Notes: generated from the letters alone by a model not told the origin. DNA of 64,000 bases from Chitinophagaceae bacterium UBA1931 (GCA_002337125.1 DDFJ01000001.1:248001-312000), one strand, 5' to 3'; positions 8,820 through 17,929 are shown, counted from the first letter of the stretch. A program made the numbers and translations.

Positions 8820-10112
8820 CTATTCATTATTATCGTCAACACCTTCAGGTACATTCAGCAGCACTTTATCAATACGGTGCCCGTCCATATCAATGATTTC
8901 AAACGTAAACCCTTTCCAATCAAATTTTTCTCCTGCGTGTGGAATGCGTTCAAGTTCGTGCAAGATAAATCCGGCGAGTGTATCAAATTCGTGCTCACCT
9001 TCATTCATCCATTCTGTTTTTTCAAATTTTGAAAGGAAATCGTAGAACGGAATCTGTGCATCAACAAGGTAACTTCCATCATCACGCCTGATCATGCCGT
9101 AATCTTCAATATGTGTTTCAGGAAGGTCGCCAACAATAGCTTCCAAAATATCATTCAGCGTAATCATGCCCTGCACACTGCCATATTCATCAACTATAAA
9201 ACAACTTTGATTTTTCTTTTCCTTGAACTTTTCCAGTACCTGGTATGCCGAGTTGTTTTCAGGAACAAACAATGCCGGTTTCATCAGATCTTTAAATAAA
9301 GTGAAATCATCCGATACATAAAGATCTTTGATTGAAACCATTCCTTTGATATTATCAAGATCACCATCACAGATCGGATAAATGGAATGCGGTTCACTAT
9401 TGATCTTTTCTTTGATCGATGCTTCTGAATCGTTCAGGTCAAACCAGATTATATCATTGCGGTGTGTCATGAGCGATGTAATGTTACGATCGCCGAGATG
9501 AAATACACGTTCAATAATTTCCTGTTCAGCTTCTTCAATAGTACCTTGTTCTGTTCCTTCGCTGATGATGGCTTTGATTTCTTCTTCCGTTACATGATTA
9601 TCCTGTACTGTTTTTACATTAAATAAACGGAAAATTAAATTGGTGATAGTGTTCAACAAAAATGCAATTGGATGAACAGACTTTGCAAAAATCTTCATTG
9701 GTTTTGCAACAGCCATAGCAATTTTTTCAGCCTGGAGCAATCCCATACGTTTAGGAACCAATTCACCAAAAACTATCGAAAGGAAAGTTACAATTACAAC
9801 AATAACACCTGTTGCAACGCTGTGAGCATATTTTTCCAGTGCGGGGATTTTCGCAATCACAGGTGCAAGGTCTTCCCCAAATTTTTCGCCTGAGTACACA
9901 CCCGTAAGAATAGCAATAAGTGTAATGCCTATCTGTGCTGCCGATAAAAATATTTCAGGATTCTCAGCCAGTTCAAGTGCTGTTTTTGCACTGGTGCTGC
10001 CTTTTGAAGCATAGGATTCCAGCCTTGCTTTACGGGCACTTACAAGTGAAATTTCAGCAATTACAAATAAGCTGTTCAGAAAAATTAGTGCAAAAAGTAT
10101 AAATATCTCCAT
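8820..10112 (-). CDS. CNNM/CorC-type hemolysin-family membrane protein (DUF21, CBS pair, CorC_HlyC domain)
   Basis: From the ATG at 10112 the protein is 430 residues and has the full family architecture. A DUF21/CNNM transmembrane domain covers about residues 1-190 and includes FLNSLFVIAEISLVSARKAR and IVFGELVPKRMGL. A pair of CBS domains follows at about 200-325 (TEEEIKAIISEGTEQG, DEYGSVQGMITLNDILEAIVGD). The C-terminal CorC_HlyC domain is DTLAGFILHELERIPHAGE at about 375-430. Homologues are implicated in Mg2+/Co2+ efflux or homeostasis; haemolysis is a historical name. An upstream TTG reading is excluded because a perfect TACATTTG -7 element lies 13 bp before this ATG. The next gene downstream is the lipocalin-like lipoprotein. 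Confidence 0.9.
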   Translation of the reverse strand: MEIFILFALIFLNSLFVIAEISLVSARKARLESYASKGSTSAKTALELAENPEIFLSAAQIGITLIAILTGVYSGEKFGEDLAPVIAKIPALEKYAHSVATGVIVVIVTFLSIVFGELVPKRMGLLQAEKIAMAVAKPMKIFAKSVHPIAFLLNTITNLIFRLFNVKTVQDNHVTEEEIKAIISEGTEQGTIEEAEQEIIERVFHLGDRNITSLMTHRNDIIWFDLNDSEASIKEKINSEPHSIYPICDGDLDNIKGMVSIKDLYVSDDFTLFKDLMKPALFVPENNSAYQVLEKFKEKKNQSCFIVDEYGSVQGMITLNDILEAIVGDLPETHIEDYGMIRRDDGSYLVDAQIPFYDFLSKFEKTEWMNEGEHEFDTLAGFILHELERIPHAGEKFDWKGFTFEIIDMDGHRIDKVLLNVPEGVDDNNE

Positions 10113-10125
10113 TATAATGAAAGTG

Positions 10126-10133
10126 CAAATGTA
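10126..10133 (-). promoter_or_regulatory. Bacteroidota-type -7 promoter element for the CNNM/CorC gene
   Basis: The minus strand reads TACATTTG, an exact match to TAnnTTTG. The expected transcription start is about 7 bp downstream, giving a very short leader before the ATG at 10112. I see no clear TTTG -33 box at the expected distance. Confidence 0.5.
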
Positions 10134-10173
10134 CAAAGCTTTGGCAATGTAAGCGTTAAGGCCTGGTTATCTG

Positions 10174-10746
10174 TCAGCTAAGTTGCAGTCCGCCAAACTG
10201 TTTTTTGAAAATAGCGGCTGTTTGCGAGCCAATTAATAAACCAAGTAAAGCACCACCCGCAACATCAAACGGAAAATGGGCGCCAACATATACCTGCGCA
10301 TAACATACAATAAATGCCCATGCAAAAGCAAGCCATATCCACTTGCCTGCAAAATGTTTCATCGTTAAATACATAAACATGGCTAACCCAAAATGATTGG
10401 CAGCATGTGATGAAACAAAGCTGAAACTATAGCTGCAGGGGATGAGCATTCGCACTGTTTCTGAAGCAACGGCATCTGCACAAGGCCTCGGCCGTTCAAT
10501 AAATGCTTTTATCAGTTGTGTGCTGATCAGATCGGTTAAAGCAAAAGTGGCAAGAAAAAACAAAACCCACCAGGCTGCTTTTTTTCTGAAATTGATGAAA
10601 ACAAAAACCAACAGGAATAGATAAACCGGTACCCATGTAAACTGGTTTCGGGCAAAAGGCAATACTGCATCAAACAATCCGTTACTCCATTTATTGTTGA
10701 TGTAGTAAAACAGCGACCGGTCAAAATCTATGAAGGGTTTAAGCAT
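10174..10746 (-). CDS. PAP2-family membrane phosphatase
   Basis: The 190-residue integral membrane protein carries the three phosphatase motifs of the PAP2 superfamily. Motif 1 is K80 with RPRP at 85-88, motif 2 is the SSH triplet at 112-114, and motif 3 is YVGAHFPFD with the nucleophile-assisting His at 157 and Asp at 161. The Arg usually found at the start of motif 3 appears as Gln151, a substitution I believe is common in Bacteroidota homologues. The protein should dephosphorylate a lipid such as undecaprenyl pyrophosphate or phosphatidic acid at the periplasmic face of the inner membrane. It diverges from the LTA-synthase-like gene on the other strand. Confidence 0.88.
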   Translation of the reverse strand: MLKPFIDFDRSLFYYINNKWSNGLFDAVLPFARNQFTWVPVYLFLLVFVFINFRKKAAWWVLFFLATFALTDLISTQLIKAFIERPRPCADAVASETVRMLIPCSYSFSFVSSHAANHFGLAMFMYLTMKHFAGKWIWLAFAWAFIVCYAQVYVGAHFPFDVAGGALLGLLIGSQTAAIFKKQFGGLQLS

Positions 10747-10832
10747 CTGGCATCAAATATAACTATCCAACAATGAAAGAGGCCTCAAACCGGTAAAAAC
10801 TTTATATTTTCGCAGCTATTGCTTAGGAAACT

Positions 10833-12815
10833 ATGGGTAAAAAATTTCAATTGCCACCTACAACCCGCTGGGTTCTTCAGCTGTTTGTTTTTTTAATGCT
10901 TGCATTTACAGTTATGCGGGTGGTTACATTTTTTACATTTCATCCAACCAAAATATCCTTAACTGATGCGTTACCTTCTTTTTTATTAGGATTCAGGTAT
11001 GATTTGCGTTGGGCAAGTATTATTCTTGCACCGGTTTTAATTATCGGCAGTATTCCTAAGTTATCGCCCTTTTATTCGTTGCATCACCGCAGGGCCTGGA
11101 TTGTTTATATGGTGGTGATGAGCAGCTTCCTGTTGTTTTTTTACGGAGCAGATTTTGGACATTTTGATTATGTTGAAACAAGACTGAATGCAAGTGCCTT
11201 AAACTTTATTGAGGATTTCAGAATATCAATGAACATGCTTTGGCAATCGTATCCCATGTTCTGGATATTCCTGCTGCTTTCGTTACTTGTGTGGTTATTG
11301 TACAGGTTTTTTCACCGCTCACACAAAAGGGTGGAAGTATCTTCAAAAGAACCATTCCGTCCCTTCCGCATGGTGTGGTTACTGCTGTTGCTCATTTTTG
11401 GTATTTCAGGAAGTAATCCTGCTAAACCTTTAATGTGGAAAGATGCGTTTACGCTGGGCGATAATTTCAAAGCATATCTTGCATTAAACCCACTTGAGAA
11501 TTTTTTTACAACACTACGTTTCAGGAAACCATTTGCTGATGATGGAAGCGCAAAGGGACAGTTTGAAACAATGAAGCAATTGCTGCAGCTGCCCGAACAA
11601 AATGCATTACTCAACTTTAAGCGAAGGATCAGTTACCAGCAACCTGCAAAAAAAATGAATGTGGTGCTGGTGTTGTGCGAATCGTTCAGCATGTACAAAA
11701 CAAGTTTGAGTGGTAACCCAACTGATGCAACTCCTTACTTTAATTCATTGGCAAAAGAAGGATTGTTATATGAGCGATGTTTCTCTCCTCATTTTGGAAC
11801 AGCCCGTGGTGTGTTTGCATTGCTCACCGGCATTCCGGATGTACAGCTGAGTAAATTTTCAACAAGAAATCCTGAAGCGCTTAACCAGTATTCCATCATC
11901 AACTCATTTAACGATTACCAGAAATATTATTTCATTGGAGGAAACAGCGAGTTTAACAACTTTAAGGGTCTGCTTGTAAACAATGTGAAAGGTTTGAAAT
12001 TGTACGAAGAAGGAATGTATCAAAGCCCTAAGTTCAATGTGTGGGGTATCAGCGATAAAAACTTGTTCAAAGAATCAAACCGCATTTTATCTGATCAGCA
12101 ACAACCGTTTTTCTCCATTATACAAACAGCAGATAATCATCGTCCCTTTGTTATTCCGGAAGAAGACAGACCACAGTTAAATATTAAGACTGTTGATCCT
12201 GAAATGCTGACAAAGTATGGTTTTGATTCGCAGAAAGAATACGAAACACTTGTTTACTTTGATTATTGCATTCAGCAGTTTATGGAAAATGCAAAGAAGC
12301 AAAGCTGGTTTAATAATACCTTGTTTGTGTTTGTGGGCGATCATGGAGTAAAAGGGAATGCAACTGCATTGTACCCTGATGCATGGACGAATGAACGTCT
12401 TTCGGATGAGCATGTGCCGTTGTTGTTTTATGCACCGGGTTTAATTAAACCTGAAAGAAGATCTGAAGCTGTGAGCCAGATTGATATTTTACCCACTATT
12501 GCCGGTTTACTCAATCAACCACATACCAATACAACATTGGGAAGAGACTTGCTTCGTAAAGGAGCCGGAGATGATTTTGCGTTTATCATTCACCATGATG
12601 AAGGAAAGATTGGAATGGTGAACAATGATTTTTACTACATCCTTAATCTCAATCTTCAGAAAGATACATTAGTGCCCGTTCATTTTAATGAAGATGCTTT
12701 GGATGCTGAAGCATACAAAAAGACAAAAGAGAAAATGTCGGTGCAAACAATTGCATTCTACGAAACAGCCAGGTGGATGTTGCTGAACAACCAGCGCCAG
12801 AAAGTGAAGCCCTGA
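10833..12815 (+). CDS. LTA-synthase-like sulfatase/phosphoglycerol transferase family membrane protein
   Basis: The 660-residue protein has five transmembrane segments in the first ~200 residues, then a large extracytoplasmic alkaline-phosphatase/sulfatase domain. The domain starts at VVLVLCESFSMYKTS, where the Glu is the first metal ligand. The nucleophile Thr lies in the HFGTARGVFALLTG region, and the remaining metal ligands in FVFVGDHGVKGN and the HVPLLFYAPG segment. LTA-synthase-type enzymes transfer phosphoglycerol or phosphoethanolamine groups to glycans or lipids; in a Gram-negative Bacteroidota an envelope-glycan or lipid modification is the natural reading. The gene stop abuts the stop of the convergent methyltransferase gene. 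Confidence 0.88.
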   Translation: MGKKFQLPPTTRWVLQLFVFLMLAFTVMRVVTFFTFHPTKISLTDALPSFLLGFRYDLRWASIILAPVLIIGSIPKLSPFYSLHHRRAWIVYMVVMSSFLLFFYGADFGHFDYVETRLNASALNFIEDFRISMNMLWQSYPMFWIFLLLSLLVWLLYRFFHRSHKRVEVSSKEPFRPFRMVWLLLLLIFGISGSNPAKPLMWKDAFTLGDNFKAYLALNPLENFFTTLRFRKPFADDGSAKGQFETMKQLLQLPEQNALLNFKRRISYQQPAKKMNVVLVLCESFSMYKTSLSGNPTDATPYFNSLAKEGLLYERCFSPHFGTARGVFALLTGIPDVQLSKFSTRNPEALNQYSIINSFNDYQKYYFIGGNSEFNNFKGLLVNNVKGLKLYEEGMYQSPKFNVWGISDKNLFKESNRILSDQQQPFFSIIQTADNHRPFVIPEEDRPQLNIKTVDPEMLTKYGFDSQKEYETLVYFDYCIQQFMENAKKQSWFNNTLFVFVGDHGVKGNATALYPDAWTNERLSDEHVPLLFYAPGLIKPERRSEAVSQIDILPTIAGLLNQPHTNTTLGRDLLRKGAGDDFAFIIHHDEGKIGMVNNDFYYILNLNLQKDTLVPVHFNEDALDAEAYKKTKEKMSVQTIAFYETARWMLLNNQRQKVKP

Positions 12816-13577
12816 TTATTTTGTTTTCTTTGCAATGATAATGAGCCGTGGTGAAGTGTTGATGTCGTACTGCTCAAAACTGTACGATCCGTATACTTCC
12901 TGTATCTGTAGTCCAAAAAATGAAAGCATATCATTAAAATCACCCAATGAAAATTTGGCAACCTGTTCTGTAAATTCCAACGGTTCTTCCAGAGAGTTTT
13001 CATCTTCCACCACAATTCTTTTGTAGAAATAATTTTCATCCAGCCATCTTGTTATACGGAAGGTAACACCATCTTTTTCCACTTCACTTTTATACTGGAG
13101 ATGATTTTCGATATAATGTGCATTGAGGTAATCAATCACAAATGTGCCACCTGTTTTCAGTGATTCAGCAATTGTTCTGATAGCACTGTCGTGTTCTCTT
13201 CTTGTACGGAAAAAACCAAAGCTGGTAAAACAGTTAAATGCATAATCGTAATAGTTCATCCGGAAGGGCAGGCGCATATCGTGCACAAAAAACTCCAGGT
13301 TTTCATGTTCACTTTTTTGTGCTGCAGTTATACTGTCGTCGCTGATGTCAATGCCGGTAACAAAAAAACCTTTTGAAGCAAGATGAATGCTGTGTCTTCC
13401 ACGGCCACAACCAACATCAAGCATGCGGGAATTTTTGGGAGGATTGAGTTTACGCAAGAGCTCATCAATAAAGGCAGCAGCTTCCTGTTCATCTCTGTTA
13501 AAATATAACTGGTGATAATAAGAAGAGTTGAACCATTCTTTATACCATAAATTTTTGCCGCTGTCTGAAAGTTCCAT
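12816..13577 (-). CDS. Class I SAM-dependent methyltransferase
   Basis: The 253-residue protein contains motif I LDVGCGRGRHSIHLASKGF at about 54-72, the acidic strand-2 end TGIDISDDSI at about 75-84, and the DYAFNCFTSFGFF region typical of small-molecule methyltransferases. There are no membrane segments. The substrate is unknown. It converges with the sulfatase gene with no intervening base: the sulfatase stop codon is immediately followed by this gene's stop codon. The start at 13577 is a clean ATG. Confidence 0.85.
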   Translation of the reverse strand: MELSDSGKNLWYKEWFNSSYYHQLYFNRDEQEAAAFIDELLRKLNPPKNSRMLDVGCGRGRHSIHLASKGFFVTGIDISDDSITAAQKSEHENLEFFVHDMRLPFRMNYYDYAFNCFTSFGFFRTRREHDSAIRTIAESLKTGGTFVIDYLNAHYIENHLQYKSEVEKDGVTFRITRWLDENYFYKRIVVEDENSLEEPLEFTEQVAKFSLGDFNDMLSFFGLQIQEVYGSYSFEQYDINTSPRLIIIAKKTK

Positions 13578-13653
13578 TCTGCAAAAATAATGAGCAGCAG
13601 AAAATACTTAATCTTAGTTATTCACTTTCTTGAGCAGGAGGAAACAGCAGGAG

Positions 13654-13833
13654 TTATTTGTTTCTTACAATACTGTAAAAGAAGAATCCAAGGGCAACAG
13701 CCTGCAGAATCATCCCTGCAATAAGCAGAATGCCGCCGGCGCTTATATCCAGTGTTTTTAAAATAAACCCAAAGAATGTGACGATAATACCAATCAGAAA
13801 TAAGATAAGCGGGTACTTAAATGCTTTAATCAT
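13654..13833 (-). CDS. Small two-helix membrane protein, translationally coupled to the TonB-like gene
   Basis: This 59-residue protein (start MIKAFKYPLILFLIGIIVTF, end SIVRNK) has two hydrophobic helices, at about residues 8-26 and 34-54, with a short basic tail. Its ATG lies inside the last codons of the upstream TonB-like gene, overlapping it by 8 bp, which suggests coupled translation. The hydrophobic pattern is somewhat like the membrane part of GldL-type gliding motor proteins, but the protein is too short to assign. The open frame, strong hydrophobicity and overlap together make it a credible gene. Confidence 0.6.
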   Translation of the reverse strand: MIKAFKYPLILFLIGIIVTFFGFILKTLDISAGGILLIAGMILQAVALGFFFYSIVRNK

Positions 13834-14719
13834 TCACTTTAAAATTAAACTGAACTGTAACGGTTGATTCTTCGCCTGTTTTATCGAACTGAATGTTACG
13901 CAGGTAATTGCTGATTGCAGTTGCGTAAGCCTGGCTGCGTGAAGTGGAATTTTTACCAAATCCAACAAAACTACCCTTACCATCGGGCGATACTTTTACA
14001 ATAGCGTAAATCGTAGCTTTTTCAAGATCGCCTTCAAACGAATAATATTTTACAATTTTTCTTGAGCCGCTGGTAACTCTTGGTCCACCAGAACTGCCTC
14101 CGCCATTTCCTTTGTAATTATCGCTGTTAGCACTACCATTGGGTTTGCCCTGATCGCCATTGCCACCTGCAATACCCTGGTTGCGGCTGTTGTTATATGC
14201 ATCGGAATTATTTCCCCCCGTTCCTGATCCGCCGGTATAAACTGCTTTAGGTTTAGGTGGGGCAGGTGTAGGGTTCACAACTGTTGTTGTTGCCGGTTTT
14301 TTCGTTGTTACGGTTGTATTGGTAACAGGCGTATTTTTTACCGGGGTGGTTACTTTCTTTTCAGGTTTGTTTATTTCAGGTGCATCAGCTTCGTCTCTTT
14401 CGCTGGTTTCTTTTTCCACATCATCTGTTGGTTGCTGAACCTGTTGCTGGGGAGGAGATTGCTGCTGCTGTGCTTCGGGTGCAGGTTCGCCGGGAACAAG
14501 CGGCTGCACATCACCAAAACCAATATCGCTGTTGCCAAGGTTTACTTCAATACCTTCATCGGGAATATTTGATGGAGGCGTTACGCTTGTCATTGCAACC
14601 GGTATGAGAAATAAAATCAAAAACAAAACAGCATGGGTAAGTATTGTGATTACTCCTGCTTTTACATTATTCTGTGTTTCGTTTGTTGCATTTGCCTGCA
14701 TAGCGTGAACTTGGTACAT
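13826..14719 (-). CDS. TonB-like energy transducer / periplasmic-spanning protein
   Basis: The 297-residue protein has one N-terminal transmembrane helix (ITILTHAVLFLILFLIPVAM, about 24-43). A long low-complexity linker rich in Pro, Gln, Thr, Lys and Gly runs to about residue 220, followed by a C-terminal domain of about 80 residues (ATIYAIVKVSPDGKGSFVGF, then AISNYLRNIQFDKT). This is the architecture of TonB-family proteins of Bacteroidota, which span the periplasm to energise outer-membrane transporters. No exbB or exbD genes lie next to it. A second ATG at 14701 is an equally plausible start. The only tightly linked gene is a small membrane protein overlapping its 3' end by 8 bp. Confidence 0.72.
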   Translation of the reverse strand: MYQVHAMQANATNETQNNVKAGVITILTHAVLFLILFLIPVAMTSVTPPSNIPDEGIEVNLGNSDIGFGDVQPLVPGEPAPEAQQQQSPPQQQVQQPTDDVEKETSERDEADAPEINKPEKKVTTPVKNTPVTNTTVTTKKPATTTVVNPTPAPPKPKAVYTGGSGTGGNNSDAYNNSRNQGIAGGNGDQGKPNGSANSDNYKGNGGGSSGGPRVTSGSRKIVKYYSFEGDLEKATIYAIVKVSPDGKGSFVGFGKNSTSRSQAYATAISNYLRNIQFDKTGEESTVTVQFNFKVND

Positions 14720-14784
14720 CGAAATTAATTCTTTTCAATATAACGATGGAAAACTATGCCAGATTACACAGAAATAAAACTGTT

Positions 14785-15729
14785 TTAAGTTATTCTTAAC
14801 GGGGCTGGCTTCCGTTGCTTTAGTATGCGGCTGTTATCTACCAGCAAACCAACAGCAATAAGCAAGAAGCTGATGATGTGAACGTAAGTAATCTTCTCTC
14901 CCAATAACATCACCGCCTCAATAGTGCTGAACACCGGGATTAAATTGCCAAACAATGCTGTTCGTCCGGCACCCATTTCCCTGATACTCCTGTTCCATAG
15001 CAGAAAAGAAAGCACCGATGCTCCTGCACCAAGATAAAAGAACACAGCAACTGTGTTAAACGACCAGTTGATAGGTTTGCTGAATGCCGACTCAATCAGG
15101 TATGCCGGTAAAAGAAGAATAGTGCCGATTAAGAATATAAAAAAGAGAAAGCCAAGAGGAGATATCTCGGCAGGTTTTTTCCTGACTAAGATATTGTACA
15201 CTGCAAAACTGAAAGCAGCAAGCAATACCCATCCGTCGCCACTGGTGAAATGCAGATGAAATAAATTGTGCAGACTTCCTTTGCTCAACAGAAACAATAT
15301 GCCGGAGATGCATAAAACAATACTCAGCACCCGCTGCCAGTTGATATGTTCTTTCAGAAAATAGTGTGCAAGAATAACCGACATTACAGGTGATGATGTG
15401 GTGCCGATTAATGCAAGATTAATTGCAGTAGAAGTATGTCCGGCCACATAAACCAGCGTATTGAACAGACTAATACCTGTAAACGATACCCAGAAAAAAT
15501 AAGATTTGTGTTGCTTTACTACAACCCATGCAGGTAAAATATGTTTCCAGGCAAAAGGAAGAATAACTATTACGGCAGTAAGCCAGCGAAAAAAAGCAAG
15601 TGCAACAGGAGGGATATCTTTTATAACAGCACGTGCAACTATAAAATTTCCGCTCCATACAAACGCAGCAACAACAGCCAATAATATTCCTGTGACGAGA
15701 TGGCTTTGGCCGGCTGTTGTTGGTTTCAT
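14785..15729 (-). CDS. EamA/DMT-superfamily transporter
   Basis: The 314-residue protein has ten predicted transmembrane segments arranged as two EamA repeats. The first covers about 12-150 (GILLAVVAAFVWSGNFIVAR, ALIGTTSSPVMSVILAHYFL) and the second about 165-300 (GDGWVLLAAFSFAVYNILV, LIPVFSTIEAVMLLGEKI). The paired ends of the fourth helix in each repeat (P-V near the helix, then ...E at LKEHINW and LGEKITY) are typical of this family. It should be an inner-membrane metabolite exporter or importer; the substrate cannot be deduced. A near-consensus TACATTTT -7 box lies about 10 bp before the ATG. Confidence 0.9.
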   Translation of the reverse strand: MKPTTAGQSHLVTGILLAVVAAFVWSGNFIVARAVIKDIPPVALAFFRWLTAVIVILPFAWKHILPAWVVVKQHKSYFFWVSFTGISLFNTLVYVAGHTSTAINLALIGTTSSPVMSVILAHYFLKEHINWQRVLSIVLCISGILFLLSKGSLHNLFHLHFTSGDGWVLLAAFSFAVYNILVRKKPAEISPLGFLFFIFLIGTILLLPAYLIESAFSKPINWSFNTVAVFFYLGAGASVLSFLLWNRSIREMGAGRTALFGNLIPVFSTIEAVMLLGEKITYVHIISFLLIAVGLLVDNSRILKQRKPAPLRIT

Positions 15730-15812
15730 TGATCAAAAATGTAAAAAACCGCCAAACAGACAAAACCGCTTGTGTAAGAAATGAAGTTTAATGAAGATGT
15801 TATATCCTGAAC

Positions 15813-17108
15813 CTAATGCGCAAAATCAGTTTCATAATTTCCTTTGATCCTTTCCATGGGTGGATTGAAATAACCATGCTTCAGATCAGGAAACTCATCT
15901 TTAATTAATTGAATAAATTGTTTTACACCGAGCAGTTCGCCTGTTTCATTAAAACCAATTTTACGTAAGTACCAGTCGGGATCAATATTGAAATTGCGCC
16001 ATTGAATCATCTTCAGCCCGGTTTCTTTAATCAGCTTGCGTAATGCTTCATATTCAGCTTCACAATCAGTCATACCGGGAAATACAAAGTAGTTGATGCT
16101 GGTCCAGCCGCCAAAACTGTTCACCACTTTCAGACTTTCAACTATATCTTCAAACTGGTAATTGTTAGGGCGATAGTATGCTTCATACACTTCCTTACGT
16201 GCACTGTTGGTGCTTACACGAATGGAATTTAAACCGGCTTCACACAAGGCTTTAACAGCATCGGGCTTTGAACCATTTGTATTTACATTGATGTTTCCTT
16301 TTTGAGTGTGCTTGCGTATTTCAATAATTGCAGCACGCATGGTTTCCCACATGAGCAAAGGTTCTCCTTCGCAACCCTGTCCAAACGAAATAATGGGGAA
16401 GGGAGCTGTTTCAAGATGAGGAACAGTGAACTCCACAATTTCTTCAGCGTATGGTTTAAACGTAAGCCTGTCCTGCGGACTCTGAATCGTTTCTTCCTGT
16501 GGCTGAAATGAAATACAACCAATGCAATTGGCATTGCATGCAGGAGAGATTGGCACCGGGCATTCCCATCTTCCCATTGCAAAATTTCTTGCAGCAGGAC
16601 AGTTATAGGTGTTGCAGCAGTTTTCCATTAAATGTTTTACCAAACGGTTATCGGGGTATGCTTTTACAAGGTATTCTGCACCGCTTTCAATCTTTGTATC
16701 ATCATAACCTGCGCATTCCTGGCGAATATCCTGTTCAATACGAAGAGCAGTAACATAGAATTTATCATCAAGCCATCCTGCAGCAGTATAGCAGAAAAGC
16801 GGCAAAGTCTCAGCACCGGGCTCTGTTTCAAAAGCAGCGATGTAGAGACTTGTATGTGCAGGTGGTACAAAGGCAGCAACGGCCCAGCCTTTTTCGCACA
16901 AACGCATTTCACCTGTATTCACGTCAATACCAATTCCTTTGCGTCCGGGCAGTTCATATAAATTTCCGCCATCTGGTAATTCAATCCAGTCTTCCACATC
17001 AACAGGGAACGCATCCCAGCCTTCACGACCAATGGCGTATAAAGAAGTGTCTTCGAAAATATTTCCGTTACCGTCGGAATAAAGCAGGAAAGGAGATTGA
17101 TTGATCAT
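15813..17108 (-). CDS. Radical SAM protein with ~180-residue N-terminal domain
   Basis: The 431-residue protein carries a radical SAM 4Fe-4S motif C191-x3-C195-x2-C198 (ISPACNANCIGCIS). It is followed by the strand GQGCEGEPLL and the SAM-binding-like INVNTNGSKPDAVKALCEAG. The C-terminal half reads like an elongator-type or PqqE-like TIM barrel. The first ~180 residues form a separate domain ending in a second cysteine cluster (C164, C165, C170 in ENCCNTYNCPAARNF). This conserved-looking CxxxxxC-PAARN segment might bind an extra cluster or metal. Substrate unknown; no peptide precursor or partner gene is adjacent. The start is the ATG at 17108, immediately before a heptad repeat array. Confidence 0.82.
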   Translation of the reverse strand: MINQSPFLLYSDGNGNIFEDTSLYAIGREGWDAFPVDVEDWIELPDGGNLYELPGRKGIGIDVNTGEMRLCEKGWAVAAFVPPAHTSLYIAAFETEPGAETLPLFCYTAAGWLDDKFYVTALRIEQDIRQECAGYDDTKIESGAEYLVKAYPDNRLVKHLMENCCNTYNCPAARNFAMGRWECPVPISPACNANCIGCISFQPQEETIQSPQDRLTFKPYAEEIVEFTVPHLETAPFPIISFGQGCEGEPLLMWETMRAAIIEIRKHTQKGNINVNTNGSKPDAVKALCEAGLNSIRVSTNSARKEVYEAYYRPNNYQFEDIVESLKVVNSFGGWTSINYFVFPGMTDCEAEYEALRKLIKETGLKMIQWRNFNIDPDWYLRKIGFNETGELLGVKQFIQLIKDEFPDLKHGYFNPPMERIKGNYETDFAH

Positions 17109-17157
17109 TAGCTTTTAGCTTTTAGCTGATAGCTTTTAGCAGCAAATAGCTAAAGGC
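17109..17157. repeat. Heptad tandem repeat (TAGCTTT-type)
   Basis: Seven consecutive 7-bp units fit TAGCTTT, TAGCTTT, TAGCTGA, TAGCTTT, TAGCAGC and degenerate followers. The array starts right after the ATG-side boundary of the radical SAM gene and runs toward the end of the next gene. It belongs to a family of 7-bp-period arrays spread through this window. Confidence 0.7.
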
Positions 17158-17170
17158 TACCTGCTGATGG

Positions 17171-17770
17171 CTAACAGCTTTTGTTCAAATATTTCCTGCA
17201 AAAATCGTGAATTTGTTCCAGTTCATCGAAAGCAATTGCTTTCTGGAATTCGAAACGGTAAATTTTATTTTTATCTGTTTTAATCGTAATGCTGTGAGGC
17301 AATGCTTCAATATCTGCAATCTGCTCCCAGTCAATGTCTTTATCACTTGGGAAATTGGAAATGGTAACACCAAGATGGTGTACAGCCACTTTCTCTTTTT
17401 GAATTACTTTCTTTTCACAATAAAAAACATAGAAATACATAGCACAGGCAGCCAGTGAAAAGACAACATTCAGCCATGCATGATCAAGCAATGCAAGGAT
17501 GGACAAACCTCCAAATACAATCGTTTCAATTAACCTGAACGATGCATTTAAACGGCTTGAACTTTCGGCAAAGTTTTTCATGAAAGCAAGAGTAACCACA
17601 TCAAGCCCGATTACAATTTCGCAAAACGAGGTTACCCTGTTTTCCATTTTAAATTCATACCAGCCGGCAGCAAGAAAAACAAGACCGGCAAAGAAGTGCA
17701 GCAGCGGGCTGATTTTTTTCAGGTGATTGTAAGCCGGATGTACAATTGAAAGTGAAAGAGGAGAAGCCAT
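17171..17770 (-). CDS. Membrane protein with C-terminal PH-like cytosolic domain
   Basis: I choose the ATG at 17770 (199 residues, beginning MASPLSLSI) rather than an upstream GTG at 17815, because the paralogous protein at 30109-30717 starts equivalently (MASYKIPIF). The first ~125 residues hold four hydrophobic helices (LLHFFAGLVFLAAGWYEF, IVIGLDVVTLAFM, IETIVFGGLSILALL, VFSLAACAMYFYVFY). The last ~75 residues look like a small beta-rich PH-like domain, IRIEEKG-type in the paralogue and VAVHHLGVTIS here, ending in a helix FDELEQIHDFCRKYL. No function is known. An apparent intrinsic terminator lies further upstream, separating this gene from the DUF5777 operon. Confidence 0.7.
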   Translation of the reverse strand: MASPLSLSIVHPAYNHLKKISPLLHFFAGLVFLAAGWYEFKMENRVTSFCEIVIGLDVVTLAFMKNFAESSSRLNASFRLIETIVFGGLSILALLDHAWLNVVFSLAACAMYFYVFYCEKKVIQKEKVAVHHLGVTISNFPSDKDIDWEQIADIEALPHSITIKTDKNKIYRFEFQKAIAFDELEQIHDFCRKYLNKSC

Positions 17771-17897
17771 AGCAGCGGGTTTTAAGCTTAAGATGCAGGC
17801 ATTAAAAAAATCCACACTTTAAGTTAAAAAAAATTTAAACGCAAAAATCACAACTGCTCTAAACTATCTGTTGTTAGTAAACGAAAACAGTTCAAAT

Positions 17898-17929
17898 AAA
17901 AAAGGCTCACAATCTGTGAGCCTTTTTTG
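17898..17929 (-). terminator. Intrinsic terminator ending the haem-lipoprotein/DUF5777 gene set
   Basis: The stem GGCTCAC / GTGAGCC (7 bp, loop AATCT) is flanked by A-runs on one side and T-runs on the other, so it can work in both directions. It lies 13 bp beyond the stop of the minus-strand DUF5777 gene, which it most likely terminates. Confidence 0.85.

Noticed and set aside
17771..17815. GTG start extending the PH-like membrane protein by 15 residues
   Set aside because: The paralogue at 30109-30717 begins at the equivalent of the ATG at 17770.
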